Shown: positions 35,565-44,226 of the stretch, in pieces
Position numbering within the stretch: position 1 is the stretch's first letter
Layout of the letters: each line of letters starts with the position of its first letter
Origin: Burkholderia oklahomensis C6786
GTDB lineage: Bacteria; Pseudomonadota; Gammaproteobacteria; Burkholderiales; Burkholderiaceae
Assembly: GCF_000959365.1 (NCBI RefSeq)
Contig: NZ_CP009556.1
Location: forward strand, 1,240,001-1,304,000
DNA length: 64,000 nucleotides
Reading direction: 5' to 3'
Notes under the pieces: model-generated
The model's input: only the letters and a program-made list of their open reading frames with translations
Databases searched by the model: none
What the model was told of the DNA's origin: nothing
Translations under genes and position numbers: made by a program

Positions 35565-35708
35565 ATGGACATGCATTGGATCGCAAGCGGCGCCGTACTG
35601 CTCGTCATGGCGGTGCTGTCGGCTTATCGGGACGCGCTGAAGAACGAGCCGATCAACCGCTTCGGCTTCGGCCGCGGCCGCGCGCCTTATTCGGAGGAAT
35701 TCGAATAA
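35565..35708 (+). CDS. Small single-pass membrane protein, unknown
   Basis: 47 residues, preceded by a very good ribosome site (GGAAGGAG, seven bases before ATG). One hydrophobic helix, ASGAVLLVMAVLSAY, near the N-terminus, then a basic/polar tail ending in three acidic residues. It lies between divergent bceS and plus-strand bceT. No family is recognised. Small membrane proteins of this kind can modulate polysaccharide machinery, but that is speculation. Confidence 0.6.
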   Translation: MDMHWIASGAVLLVMAVLSAYRDALKNEPINRFGFGRGRAPYSEEFE

Positions 35709-35986
35709 TTGAATGTACCGGATCGAATCGGTAAATTGTCGCGAAGCAACCGGCGGGTCGGCAAGATCGACCGACTCCGCGATGATTATCCGAATATGCA
35801 TATATCCGGGCGGTCCTTTCATATTAATGAAAGAAGAACCGCGTTAAGCAGACGATATTTTTTCAGATTGATGTTTTGCCGGCGCGTCGAATGCCGATGC
35901 GCATCGCCCGTCGAGCGCAGCCGCGCTTGGCGTGCGACCCCGACATTTGACGCCCGGCCAACCGTCAACACTTTCGGGATGCGATC

Positions 35987-36874
35987 ATGTTGAAAGTCAC
36001 CAAAGCCGTGTTCCCCGTTGCCGGTCTCGGCACACGGTTTTTGCCCGCCACCAAGGCGAGTCCCAAGGAAATGCTGCCGGTCGTCGACAAGCCGCTGATC
36101 CAGTATGCGGTCGAAGAGGCGATCAATGCCGGCATCACCGAGATGATCTTCGTGACGGGGCGCAGCAAGCGCGCGATCGAAGATCACTTCGACAAGTCGT
36201 TCGAAATCGAGTCCGAGCTCGAGGCGCGCGGCAAGGAGAAGCTGCTCGAACTCGTGCGCAGCATCAAGCCGAGTCACGTCGATTGCTTCTACGTGCGCCA
36301 GCCGGCCGCGCTCGGCCTGGGCCATGCGGTGCTCTGCGCGGAGAAGCTCGTGCACGGCGAGCCGTTCGCGGTGATCCTCGCCGACGATCTGCTGCACGGC
36401 GATCAGCCGGTGCTCAAGCAGCTCGTCGACGTCTTCAACCACTATCACAGCTCGGTGATCGGCGTCGAAACGATCGAGCGCGAGGAAAGCCGCTCGTACG
36501 GCGTCGTCGAAGGGCGCGAGTGGGAAGAGGACATCATCAAGCTGTCGGGCATCATCGAGAAGCCGGCGCCCGAGCATGCGCCGTCGAATCTCGGCGTCGT
36601 CGGGCGCTACGTGCTGATGCCGAGCATCTTCGATCACCTGCGCAAGACCAAGCCGGGCGCGGGCGGCGAGCTGCAACTGACGGATGCGGTGCAGTCGCTG
36701 CTGACCGAGGAGCAGGTGCTCGCGTACCGGTATTACGGCACCCGCTTCGACTGCGGCAGCAAGCTCGGCTATCTGAAGGCGACTGTCGAGCTCGCGCTCC
36801 AGCATCCGGAAGTGGGCCGCGATTTCGAGGCATATCTGCGCAACTGTCTGCCGGCGCTTGCCGCGGTCGCTTAG
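35987..36874 (+). CDS. bceT: UTP-glucose-1-phosphate uridylyltransferase
   Basis: Makes UDP-glucose, precursor of UDP-glucuronate and other sugars. 295 residues. Begins [28 protein letters not shown], the nucleotide-binding GalU signature, with [13 protein letters not shown] and [20 protein letters not shown] further on. Equivalent to galU elsewhere; named bceT for its place in the cepacian-type locus. Ends at an intrinsic terminator. Confidence 0.95.
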   Translation: MLKVTKAVFPVAGLGTRFLPATKASPKEMLPVVDKPLIQYAVEEAINAGITEMIFVTGRSKRAIEDHFDKSFEIESELEARGKEKLLELVRSIKPSHVDCFYVRQPAALGLGHAVLCAEKLVHGEPFAVILADDLLHGDQPVLKQLVDVFNHYHSSVIGVETIEREESRSYGVVEGREWEEDIIKLSGIIEKPAPEHAPSNLGVVGRYVLMPSIFDHLRKTKPGAGGELQLTDAVQSLLTEEQVLAYRYYGTRFDCGSKLGYLKATVELALQHPEVGRDFEAYLRNCLPALAAVA

Positions 36875-36920
36875 CATCCCTGTCTTCTGACGTCCAAGGT
36901 GTGTGGTGGTTGTTCCGTTG

Positions 36921-36950
36921 GCCCCGGTTCGCACGAGCCGGGGCATTTTT
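36921..36950 (+). terminator. Intrinsic terminator after bceT
   Basis: 10-bp stem GCCCCGGTTC (36921-36930) / GAGCCGGGGC (36935-36944) with loop GCAC and one G-U pair, followed by ATTTTT. Strong. A group II intron fragment begins four bases further on. Confidence 0.92.
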
Positions 36951-36954
36951 ATGG

Positions 36955-37360
36955 GTGCGCCCAGCATGGGCGCACTCCTGCGGGTGCAAGTCCCGCCATG
37001 AGCTGGTCACAGCGAATGAAGTGAAGCGCAACTGCATGAGGGCGACCGAATGTGGGGAGGAAGCGTGGAGCGTAAATCGTGAGCCGATGAACAAGAACTG
37101 CATAGAAGGCGCTGCCGAGCAGGGCGAACGGGCCCATAACCGCGAAGCTCTCGTGACCAAGGCGAAGCGGCGTAGATGCGGCGGTTGTGCGATGAAGGAG
37201 TGCGTTCTTACCTGGGGAGAACTCGCCTCATGCCTGAAAGGGCGACGGTGTCGAGCCGGAGCGAGAAGTCAGCAGCGGCCGTAGTAGTCACAGGATAGAC
37301 CGGCGAGGTTGAGGCTGGTGACGAAGGGCCAAACGGGAAGGAGTGTCCAGCGACATGTCG
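36955..37360 (+). mobile_element. 5' fragment of a group II intron
   Basis: Starts with the conserved 5' splice sequence GTGCGCCCAGCATGGGCGCA and continues with intron-type RNA motifs: GGGTGCAAGTCCCGCC, GGGGAGGAAGCGTGGAGCGTAA, GTAGTAGTCACAGG and GACGAAGGGCC, then GGAAGGAGTGTCC before an ATG (37355) that should start the reverse transcriptase/maturase. The maturase frame is lost within a few codons, and no domain V was found before the next gene, so only the 5' domains survive. Insertion right behind a terminator fits the target choice of class C introns. The right end is approximate. Confidence 0.8.
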
Positions 37361-37535
37361 ATGCGGCAGTGCTCCGCATGCGAAACGGCATGGCCGCGTA
37401 TCGACCTCCTGCGCTCGAATGACTCTTGCGTGATCAAGTGTCAGCGTCGCTGCTCGCGAACCCGCGGCGCAACGCGGCTTCGAGCGGCCCGCGGCCCCTG
37501 TCGCCGAATACACGCGTTTTGCGGCATCGTGCACG

Positions 37536-38663
37536 TCATCGCACGGCCGTGCGCTCACGCGGCGCGAACCGCCGACGCAATACGGTCTCGAGCGGTTTCT
37601 TGTAGTCCAGCACGCGCTTTTCCAGGTACTGCCACGACAGATGCGCGAGCAGCACGGACAGCAGGAACTGCAGGATTTCGGGCAGCAATTCCCGCAGCGA
37701 GTGCGGGACGTGCAGCCGTTCGTAGAGGCCCGGCATCACGCCGAAATGCTCCGGAATCAGGTTATGGAACAGATAGAACCCGTAGCTGATGGTGCCGAGG
37801 TAAGCGATCGGCGCCCATTCGAGCAGCGCGACGGCCGGATGTTCGGGACGGCTCACGATCCAGAACAGCAGGATGCCGAGCGAGACGCCGAGGGCGATGT
37901 CCGCTGGACCGCCGGCCGCGGCGGAAAGCGGCGCGGCCCATAGCGCCAGCGTCGAGCAGAACGCCGCGCCTGCAGCGCCGACCCAGGGTATGAGCGCGCC
38001 GACGACGCCTTTCGGCGCGGTGACGCCGCCGCTGTGCAGGATCCCGCCGATGCCGCCGAGCGCGATCAACGCGAAATTCCACGGCGAGAACGCGTAAATG
38101 AGCACCGGCGATGCGTGTCGCAGATACAGCAGCGCGTGCGCGACCGCGGCGAGCGCGACGGCCGCCGCGCAAAACGCGAGATGGCGCGACGCGCGGGTCG
38201 CGAGCAGCACGAGCGGCGCGATCAGATAGAACTGCTGTTCGACGGCGAGGCTCCAGAAGTGCGACGTGCTGCCGGGCCAGCCGTCCTTGACGGCGCCGAT
38301 CCAATAGTCCGACAGAAACACCACGTGCCAGCGCAGCCCGAGATCGACGCCGTGCTGATAGACGTGGCGATGCGCGATCGCGAGCGCGGCGAGCAGCAGG
38401 TAGTAGACGGGCAGGATGCGCAGCGCGCGCTTGCCCGCGAACAGCCAGAACGCGTAGCGGCGGCACGACGTGCCGCGCTCGATCGCGAGCCGGCTGCGGT
38501 GCAGCTCGCCGACGATCAGAAAGCCGCTGATGAGGAAGAACGTCCAGACGCCGATCTGGCCGACGTCGACCGCGCCGAAGTGCGCGCGGTGCGATAGGAA
38601 GACAAGTGTGACGGCGACGGCGCGCAAACCGTCGAGTCCTCTAACGTGCTTGATTGCGCGCAT
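37536..38663 (-). CDS. bceU: Membrane acyltransferase, AcylT-3 family
   Basis: 375 residues from ATG 38663 (a longer frame exists upstream but lacks family similarity). Begins AIKHVRGLDGLRAVAVTLVFLSHR, then WTFFLISGFLIVGELHR and FWSLAVEQQFYLIAPLVLL, the three signatures of family-3 acyltransferases, with about ten transmembrane segments. Third acyltransferase of the exopolysaccharide locus, probably its last gene. Convergent with bceT and the intron fragment. Confidence 0.88.
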   Translation of the reverse strand: MRAIKHVRGLDGLRAVAVTLVFLSHRAHFGAVDVGQIGVWTFFLISGFLIVGELHRSRLAIERGTSCRRYAFWLFAGKRALRILPVYYLLLAALAIAHRHVYQHGVDLGLRWHVVFLSDYWIGAVKDGWPGSTSHFWSLAVEQQFYLIAPLVLLATRASRHLAFCAAAVALAAVAHALLYLRHASPVLIYAFSPWNFALIALGGIGGILHSGGVTAPKGVVGALIPWVGAAGAAFCSTLALWAAPLSAAAGGPADIALGVSLGILLFWIVSRPEHPAVALLEWAPIAYLGTISYGFYLFHNLIPEHFGVMPGLYERLHVPHSLRELLPEILQFLLSVLLAHLSWQYLEKRVLDYKKPLETVLRRRFAPRERTAVR

Positions 38664-38938
38664 TCCATATCCCAAGCGATGCGATGCCGACGGACAGTAT
38701 AGGAATGCAAATGTCGAACATAATTCGCCGTGTCGATTCGGCGCGCGACACAAAAAAACGCTGCGTATACGGGCCGAAACGACATCCGTAGTCAGCGGCG
38801 CGCAACAAAACCTGCGGGAAACCCGCGGATAACGCATAAAAGTGCTGCACGAAGCGGCGCGGCGCTTGTAGAATCCGGCGTTGAAGCTCGCATGTCGCGC
38901 GCTTCGTGTATCCAACGACCACACCTGGTAGGAGAAAC

Positions 38939-39382
38939 ATGGCGACTTCCGCAAAAAAGGTGGCTAAGAAGGCTGCCGCACCGGCCAAGAAAGTGGCTGC
39001 CAAGAAAGCAGCGCCCGCGAAGAAAGTAGTGGCCAAGAAGGCTGTCGCGAAGGCGTCCGCCGCTCCGACGCCGCTCAAGGACTCGTTCACGAAGGCGTCG
39101 CTCGCCGCTCACATCGCCGAGCGCGCCGAGGTCGAACTGAAGGCCGTGAAGGCTGTGCTGACGGCACTCGAGAACGCGATCCTCGGTTCGATCCACAAGA
39201 AGGGTGCGGGCGAGTTCACGCTGCCGGGCCTTCTGAAGATCTCGGCGCAAGCCGTGCCGGCGAAGAAGAAGCGCTTCGGCAAGGACCCGTTCACGGGCGA
39301 AGAGCGCTGGTTCCCGGCGAAGCCGGCCAGCGTGCGCGTGAAGGCCCGCGCGCTGAAGAAGCTGAAGGACGCGGCAGCGTAA
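38939..39382 (+). CDS. HU-family DNA-binding protein with histone H1-like tail
   Basis: 147 residues. The first about 45 are a Lys/Ala/Pro-rich tail of PAKKVAAKKA-type repeats, like the C-terminal tail of histone H1. The rest is an HU-like fold (DSFTKASLAAHIAERAEVEL ... KKRFGKDPFTGEERWFPAKPAS). AGGAG precedes ATG 38939. A nucleoid-organising protein that binds DNA broadly; the tail probably adds non-specific affinity. Tail repeats vary in length between strains in related proteins. Confidence 0.9.
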   Translation: MATSAKKVAKKAAAPAKKVAAKKAAPAKKVVAKKAVAKASAAPTPLKDSFTKASLAAHIAERAEVELKAVKAVLTALENAILGSIHKKGAGEFTLPGLLKISAQAVPAKKKRFGKDPFTGEERWFPAKPASVRVKARALKKLKDAAA

Positions 39383-39435
39383 GGACGGCGTGCGGTTTGC
39401 CGGAATCGTCCGGTAGCTGCGATAGTCCGAAAAAG

Positions 39436-39468
39436 TCCCCGCGTGCGAAAGCGCGCGGGGATTTTTTT
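39436..39468 (+). terminator. Intrinsic terminator after the H1/HU gene
   Basis: 11-bp stem TCCCCGCGTGC (39436-39446) / GCGCGCGGGGA (39451-39461) closed by a GAAA tetraloop and followed by seven T. Very strong Rho-independent terminator. Confidence 0.95.
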
Positions 39469-40546
39469 GTCTGTGCGCGGCGCGCGGCGCGCGGTTCGCG
39501 GTGCGAGGTGTGCGGCGCGCGACGAGTACGTGTGCGAGTGTGGCGTGCGGCGTGCGGCTGCGAACGGGCGCGCGGCGCCGTTGCAGTGGCGGCGGAGCGG
39601 GCGTCGCCGCTATGCGGCGAGACGTACGTCTGCCGGTTGCCGGCGAACGAGGATCGATGCGGCGACGATGCGATGTCGCGCAACGCTCGCCGGCGAGCCG
39701 GTATGTCAGGGATGCCTATGCGCTTGCAATGCGATGCGCGGACGAGCAGCCGGGCAGCCCATGGCGATGGAAGCGTTGCGGAGCGATGGGAGCGAGGAGT
39801 CGTCGACGGTCGAACAAATGGGCGCAGCAAGCGCATGTAGACCGGCGAAGCGCGTGTGCGACGTGACGGTGTCGGGCGCGCGCTGGCGATAGCATGCCGG
39901 TCCATTTTGAGATTGCGCGTGGAGCAACCGGCCGGCACGCGCATCGGAATCCGCACGCGCGGCGGCGACGATAGCGCGCGGCGCGATCGGGCTGCCGAGT
40001 GCCGGGCTCGGTCACGCATGCCGTGCGATGACGGCGTGGCGGATCGTCGGCAGCGACGTCGGCCACTTGTCGCTCAGCCCTGCGCGCGTCGAACTCTCGG
40101 GCTCCAACGCAGTCTGGCGGAGCGAAACGTCGACGAATGTTCTGCGTCGGATTGGGCGGCGCCGACGGGCGACGTACTGTAACGCTGTTCGGATCCAAGC
40201 GCGCGATCGTACTGGGGAAGTGTGGCGCGGGAAGAGCTTGCCGTAGCGGAGCGCTGAGAAACGGCGATGCGCGTCGTCGGGCTGCGTCGCAGGAAAGCGT
40301 CGGCCGTGCCGCGCTGCTCGTTGCACGCCGCCTGGCTCGCGACAGCGAAGCCTTCGGTCCGCAGGCGCGTCATGCCGGCCTTGCTGGGCTTGCGAGCGAT
40401 GTTCGGGGCCGTTCCTTACCCGGGATTGCGGAACGCGTATGGCGCTTGCGGCGCGGCTTCCGAGCGCCATCGCGCATGCCGATGGCGGGCGATTCGCCCA
40501 CTCCGTCTTCGCGCCGTTCGATGTACTCCCGCACGGCCCGCCGCCA
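39469..40546. other. Gene-free stretch between the H1/HU gene and the porin
   Basis: About 1.1 kb. Open frames on both strands are shadows with strongly Arg/Ala-biased translations and no recognisable domain or good ribosome site. The left part is a low-complexity GCGCGGCGTGCG-type stretch. No tRNA, IS end or attachment site was recognised. It may hold an unrecognised small RNA or decayed genes. Confidence 0.5.
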
Positions 40547-40588
40547 ACAAAAAAGCCAGCCGGCCGCACATGCGTCAGGCTGGCTTTG
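40547..40588 (-). terminator. Intrinsic terminator of the porin gene
   Basis: Read on the minus strand: AAAGCCAGCC, a short loop, GGCTGGC and a run of T (40549-40554 on the plus strand as A). Located about 55 bases after the porin stop codon. Confidence 0.85.
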
Positions 40589-40642
40589 CGGTCGCGGCCG
40601 CGACGCCCGAGGGCGTCGCCGAACCGCTGCTCGCGGCTGCGC

Positions 40643-41806
40643 TTAGAACTTGTGGCGCAGGCCCAGAGCGACCATCTCTTGCGACTTCGTACCGCCGATG
40701 CCGTACGAGCCGATCGAAGCTTGCGCGTCGCCGCCGCCCGCTTGCGTGCCGCTCGCATGCTGGTACGCACCCGCCAGGTAGACATCGGTACGCTTCGACA
40801 GCGAGTAGTCCGCACCCAGCGAAACCTGGTGGTACTTCGCGTTCGAGTCGCCGCTCGACTTCGTGTAGATGTAGCCGAGGCCCAGCAGCAGCGCCGACGT
40901 CGCTTGGTACGTGACGAAGCCGCGGCCCGTGTTGTACTTCTCGGTCGAGCCGAACGCCGACGCGTTGTCCGACTTGTATTGCGCATTGCTGTAGCCGAGG
41001 CCGAACGTGACCGGACCGATCACGTATTGAGCGCCGACTTGAGCGATGCCGATCGACTTGGCCGTCGCGTAGCCGTTGTTCAGGAACAGCGAGTTGTCCG
41101 GACCGTCGAAGATCGCGTCGGACGAACTACCCCAGCCCGTACGAACGCCGGTCGTGCCGAGCGGAGCCGAATTCGACGCGTGGAAGTAGCCGGCGGCAAT
41201 GCCGAGCGGGCCGTTGTTGTACGCAGCGGCGGCAGACCACGTCTGGCCGGTGCCCGGCGAACCCGCGATGCCGCTGAAGCCGTACAGGGCTTCGAACTGG
41301 AAGCCGGCGAACACGGGCGACGTGTACTTGACCGTGTTGTTCACGCGCAGGCTGTTGTCGTTGTTGTCGACGTCACCCGGGGTGGCGAACAGGCTGCCGA
41401 AGTAGTTGTCCGCCGTGACCGGTTGAACCAGGTCGACGATCGGATCGTATTGGCGGCCGAGCGTCAGCGTGCCGTATTGATCGCTTTGCAGACCGACGAA
41501 CGCCTGACGGCCGAACATGCGCTTGCCTTGGCCGAGCGTACCGTCATTCGAGTTGAAGCCGTTTTCCAACTGGAAGATCGCCTTCAGGCCCGAGCCGAGG
41601 TCCTCGGTGCCCTTCAGGCCCCAGCGGCTGCCTTGCAGGTTGCCGCTGCCCATCAGCCATGCGTTGTTGGCCTGACCGTTGTTGCCGTGGACGTAGGTGA
41701 TCGACGTATCAATCACGCCATACAGCGTGACGCTGCTTTGAGCCTGAGCTGCACCGGCTGCGCCCAGCAGGGCGAGCGAGAGGGTAGACAGAGCAAGTTT
41801 CTTCAT
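40643..41806 (-). CDS. Outer-membrane porin (Burkholderia OmpC-like, Gram-negative porin family)
   Basis: 387 residues. Signal peptide MKKLALSTLSLALLGAAGAAQA, then SSVTLYGVIDTSITYV, the standard start of the 16-stranded trimeric porins of beta-proteobacteria. SRWGLKGTEDLGSGLKAIFQLENGF and FGRQAFVGLQSDQYGTLTLGRQYDP are typical; it ends in RHKF with the C-terminal Phe needed for barrel assembly. GGAG precedes the ATG. Long loops are rich in Gly/Asn/Ser. Diffusion pore for small hydrophilic solutes. Confidence 0.96.
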   Translation of the reverse strand: MKKLALSTLSLALLGAAGAAQAQSSVTLYGVIDTSITYVHGNNGQANNAWLMGSGNLQGSRWGLKGTEDLGSGLKAIFQLENGFNSNDGTLGQGKRMFGRQAFVGLQSDQYGTLTLGRQYDPIVDLVQPVTADNYFGSLFATPGDVDNNDNSLRVNNTVKYTSPVFAGFQFEALYGFSGIAGSPGTGQTWSAAAAYNNGPLGIAAGYFHASNSAPLGTTGVRTGWGSSSDAIFDGPDNSLFLNNGYATAKSIGIAQVGAQYVIGPVTFGLGYSNAQYKSDNASAFGSTEKYNTGRGFVTYQATSALLLGLGYIYTKSSGDSNAKYHQVSLGADYSLSKRTDVYLAGAYQHASGTQAGGGDAQASIGSYGIGGTKSQEMVALGLRHKF

Positions 41807-41852
41807 CGAGTTATTTCTCCACGCGAGTGAGTCGTTATTTGTTGCGGATTGG

Positions 41853-41882
41853 AGAATAGCGCACTGCACCAGACGCAAGAAA
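41853..41882 (-). promoter_or_regulatory. Candidate porin promoter
   Basis: On the minus strand: TTTCTT, 18 bases, TATTCT, about 45 bases before the porin ATG. Moderate match to sigma-70 hexamers in the first AT-rich stretch upstream of the gene. Confidence 0.35.
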
Positions 41883-42261
41883 TCCAAAAAAATAAAGTGT
41901 CTCGAAAAGGTGACAGTGGGGGAAAGTCTTTTTATATCAATCACATAAGCGACTGTTTCGGTTTGGGGAATGCTGGGCGATTGTTGCACCGCGATTGTTG
42001 CGACAACAAGCGTCGTTCACTGGGGGACGAGTGTTTTGAGGTTGTTCTTGCAACGAAATCAGGATGGGCAAACGTTTGCGCTTGCAGGTCGGGCCACGGC
42101 CGCGTTCAACGTGCGACCCGACGCCGCGAGACGGCGCGGCGGAGTGCATTCGCGCGGCGGCGTTCGGCGCACGCGCGCGCCGAGCCGATCATTTGCTTGG
42201 GCGCAAGATGCGGAAAGGCCGGCGTAAGGCGCGGACCGTTTAGACCCATATTTCCAATGCG
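41883..42261. other. Intergenic region upstream of the porin gene
   Basis: Nearly 380 bases between the porin promoter region and the 3' end of the YihY-family gene. The porin-proximal 100 bases are AT-rich and could bind regulators. No gene, repeat or terminator with a T-run was seen. Confidence 0.4.
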
Positions 42262-43185
42262 TCAATCGCGTGGGTCGCTGCGTACCGCCGCGGCTTCGAC
42301 TTCGACAGCGGCGTCGTCCGCCGCGTGCGCGGCGCCGCGCGCCGCCGCGAATTCCGCGCCGAGCAGCAGCACCGCGGCCGAGAAATACAGCCACATCAGC
42401 AGCACTGCGAACGATCCCGCCGCGCCGAACGCGCTCGCCGTGCCCGCGTGCGCGAGGTACAGCGCGAAGAGCTTCTTGCCCGCCGAGAACAGCACGGCGG
42501 AGACGATGCCGCCCGTCATCGCGTCGCGGATCGACACGCGCGCGTCCGGCAGGAACTTCATCAGCGTGCCGAACGCGAACGCGAGCACCGCGATGCCGAT
42601 CGAGAACTGCAGCAGGTTGCCGATCACGACGTATGGCGAGTTGCCCCACAGCCAGCGGCCGACGAACGTGATCGCGGTGTCCAGCACGAGCGACACGATC
42701 AGCAGGAACGCGACGCCGAGCACGAGTCCGAACGAGACCAGCCGCACCCGCACGAGGCCGAGCACGGACGATGCGCGCGTCCCGGTCGCGGGCCAGATCA
42801 CGCTGAGCGCCGTGTTGAGCGACGCGAACGTCGCCGAAGCGCCGACCGCGAGCATCGCGAACGAGATCAGCGCCGCGATGCCGCCGCGGCTGCCGCTGCG
42901 GTGCGCGTTCTCGACGATCGTCTGCACGCCGGCCGCCGCCTCGTTGCCGATCAGCTCGTGGACGTGACTGAACACCTCGCCGCGCGCGGCGTCTGCGCCG
43001 AAGAACCAGCCGGCGACGGCGATCACCATCACGAGCGTCGGCGCGAGCGAGAACGCGGAATAGAACGCGATGCTCGCCGCCATCGCGGAGCAGCGGTCGG
43101 TGGAGAAGCGCTTGAACGCGTTCACCGCCCAGTTGACGTTATGACGGACGAGCTTGTGCGGTTGCTGCGGGATCAATGATTTCAT
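42262..43185 (-). CDS. YihY/BrkB-family inner-membrane protein (UPF0761)
   Basis: 307 residues with six predicted transmembrane helices. Family features: RFSTDRCSAMAASIAFYSAFSLAPTLVMVIAV near the N-terminus, GTRASSVLGLVRVRLVSFGLVLGVAFLLIVSL, and the C-terminal GSFAVLLMWLYFSAAVLLLGAEF. Once annotated as ribonuclease BN or serum-resistance protein BrkB; true function is unknown. ATG begins MKSLIPQQPHKLVRHNVNWAV. Confidence 0.9.
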   Translation of the reverse strand: MKSLIPQQPHKLVRHNVNWAVNAFKRFSTDRCSAMAASIAFYSAFSLAPTLVMVIAVAGWFFGADAARGEVFSHVHELIGNEAAAGVQTIVENAHRSGSRGGIAALISFAMLAVGASATFASLNTALSVIWPATGTRASSVLGLVRVRLVSFGLVLGVAFLLIVSLVLDTAITFVGRWLWGNSPYVVIGNLLQFSIGIAVLAFAFGTLMKFLPDARVSIRDAMTGGIVSAVLFSAGKKLFALYLAHAGTASAFGAAGSFAVLLMWLYFSAAVLLLGAEFAAARGAAHAADDAAVEVEAAAVRSDPRD

Positions 43186-43406
43186 GGATTGCGCGTACGG
43201 GCGCGAGCGTGGGGCCGCGCCGGGGGGCGTTTGCCGTTTTTGCGTCGGACGCCGCGTAATGAGAAAAGTTTATTCAATCCGGCGAAGAAGCGACAACATG
43301 GGGGCGCCGGGCCGGCTGTGCGTTGCGTCGCCGCGCGTTCGCGCCGGCATGCGTTCGTTGCGCTTCGCCGCGGCGCCGACGGCGGATGCAGCCGCCGCCC
43401 GCGCGG

Positions 43407-43640
43407 TCAATCGGGCTCCGGAAGATCGAGGCGGCGGACGTCGCCGTTGTTGGGCGTCGCGCTCTCGTGAAACAGGTCGCCGAGATACTGGCCCAGCTCG
43501 TCGGCTTCGAGGAAATCGGGAATGACGAAATGCGCGGGACGGCGCTTGCCGTCCGTGCCGGGATAGAACGGCACCCAGCGATCCTGTGTGCGCTCGACCA
43601 GGATCTGCCTGCCGAACACGTCGAACCGGTGTGTTGTCAT
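43407..43640 (-). CDS. Small conserved hypothetical protein
   Basis: 77 residues from ATG 43640 (frame continues upstream to 43739). Starts MTTHRFDVFGRQILVERT and contains VPFYPGTDGKRRPAHFVIPDF and a Leu-rich acidic stretch DELGQYLGDLFHES. GGAGGGG-like sequence lies upstream (ribosome site reading CCCCTCCCATGA on the plus strand). No signal peptide or membrane segment. Soluble protein of unknown role. Confidence 0.7.
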   Translation of the reverse strand: MTTHRFDVFGRQILVERTQDRWVPFYPGTDGKRRPAHFVIPDFLEADELGQYLGDLFHESATPNNGDVRRLDLPEPD

Positions 43641-44226
43641 GGGAGGGGCTCCTGAGGGTTGGGGCGCTTGCGCGGCGCGCGCGCACGGGCCGCGCGAAGG
43701 ACGGCGCGTTCGCCAGCAGCGCTTGCGCGGAACGAACACGTTCGCAGGGCGACGTTAGCAGAAAACCGTTGCACGATGCATCCGATGCGCTCGGGGGCGA
43801 CTATGCTGCAAGTGCGTTATGCAAAGCAGCGAGCGGCGCATAACGATCGGACGGATGGATCGTTCCCGCCGATGCGGCGGCGCGCTACGATCCTGACGCC
43901 CGCGACGCCCGCGACGCCCGCGACGCCCGCGACGCCCGCGACGCCCGCGACGCCCGCAGCGCCCGCAGCGCCCGCAGCGCCCGTGAAGCGCGGCGACGCC
44001 GATGTCCCCGAAACGTTCACGACCTATGCGGCGGTGCCGTGCCGCGACGTCTGCGCCGTCGACATTGCGCACGCCGGCGCAGCATCGGCGCATCCGCAGC
44101 ACCGCACCGTCGCACCGGCGCCGCAGAACCGCATGCCTTGCAAGCCGCGGCACCCCGGGCGCCCGCCGGCGATTGCCGGTAAGCTTCCTCTCACAGTTCC
44201 GCCACTGCTCAGGCCGTCGCAGGCCG
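43641..44226. other. Intergenic region containing a 9-bp tandem repeat
   Basis: 586 bases without a convincing gene. An open frame crosses it on the plus strand, but it is Pro/Ala-rich repeat translation and shows no family. The repeat array is listed separately. Confidence 0.5.
43895..43984. repeat. 9-bp tandem repeat (VNTR)
   Basis: Ten head-to-tail 9-mers: seven GACGCCCGC, two AGCGCCCGC and one AGCGCCCGT. Exact units without spacing suggest a recently expanding, strain-variable locus. Confidence 0.95.

Noticed and set aside
37360..37535. 3' end (domain V) of the group II intron
   Set aside because: No AGC-bulge-type domain V hairpin was found before bceU; the intron is treated as a 5' fragment.
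43895..43984. Tandem repeat as a CRISPR array
   Set aside because: Units are 9 bp, directly abutting, with no spacers.
43659..44226. Long plus-strand frame through the 9-bp repeat into the deacylase region
   Set aside because: Translation is repeat-derived Pro/Ala/Thr sequence without a domain; the deacylase starts at 44227 in another frame.
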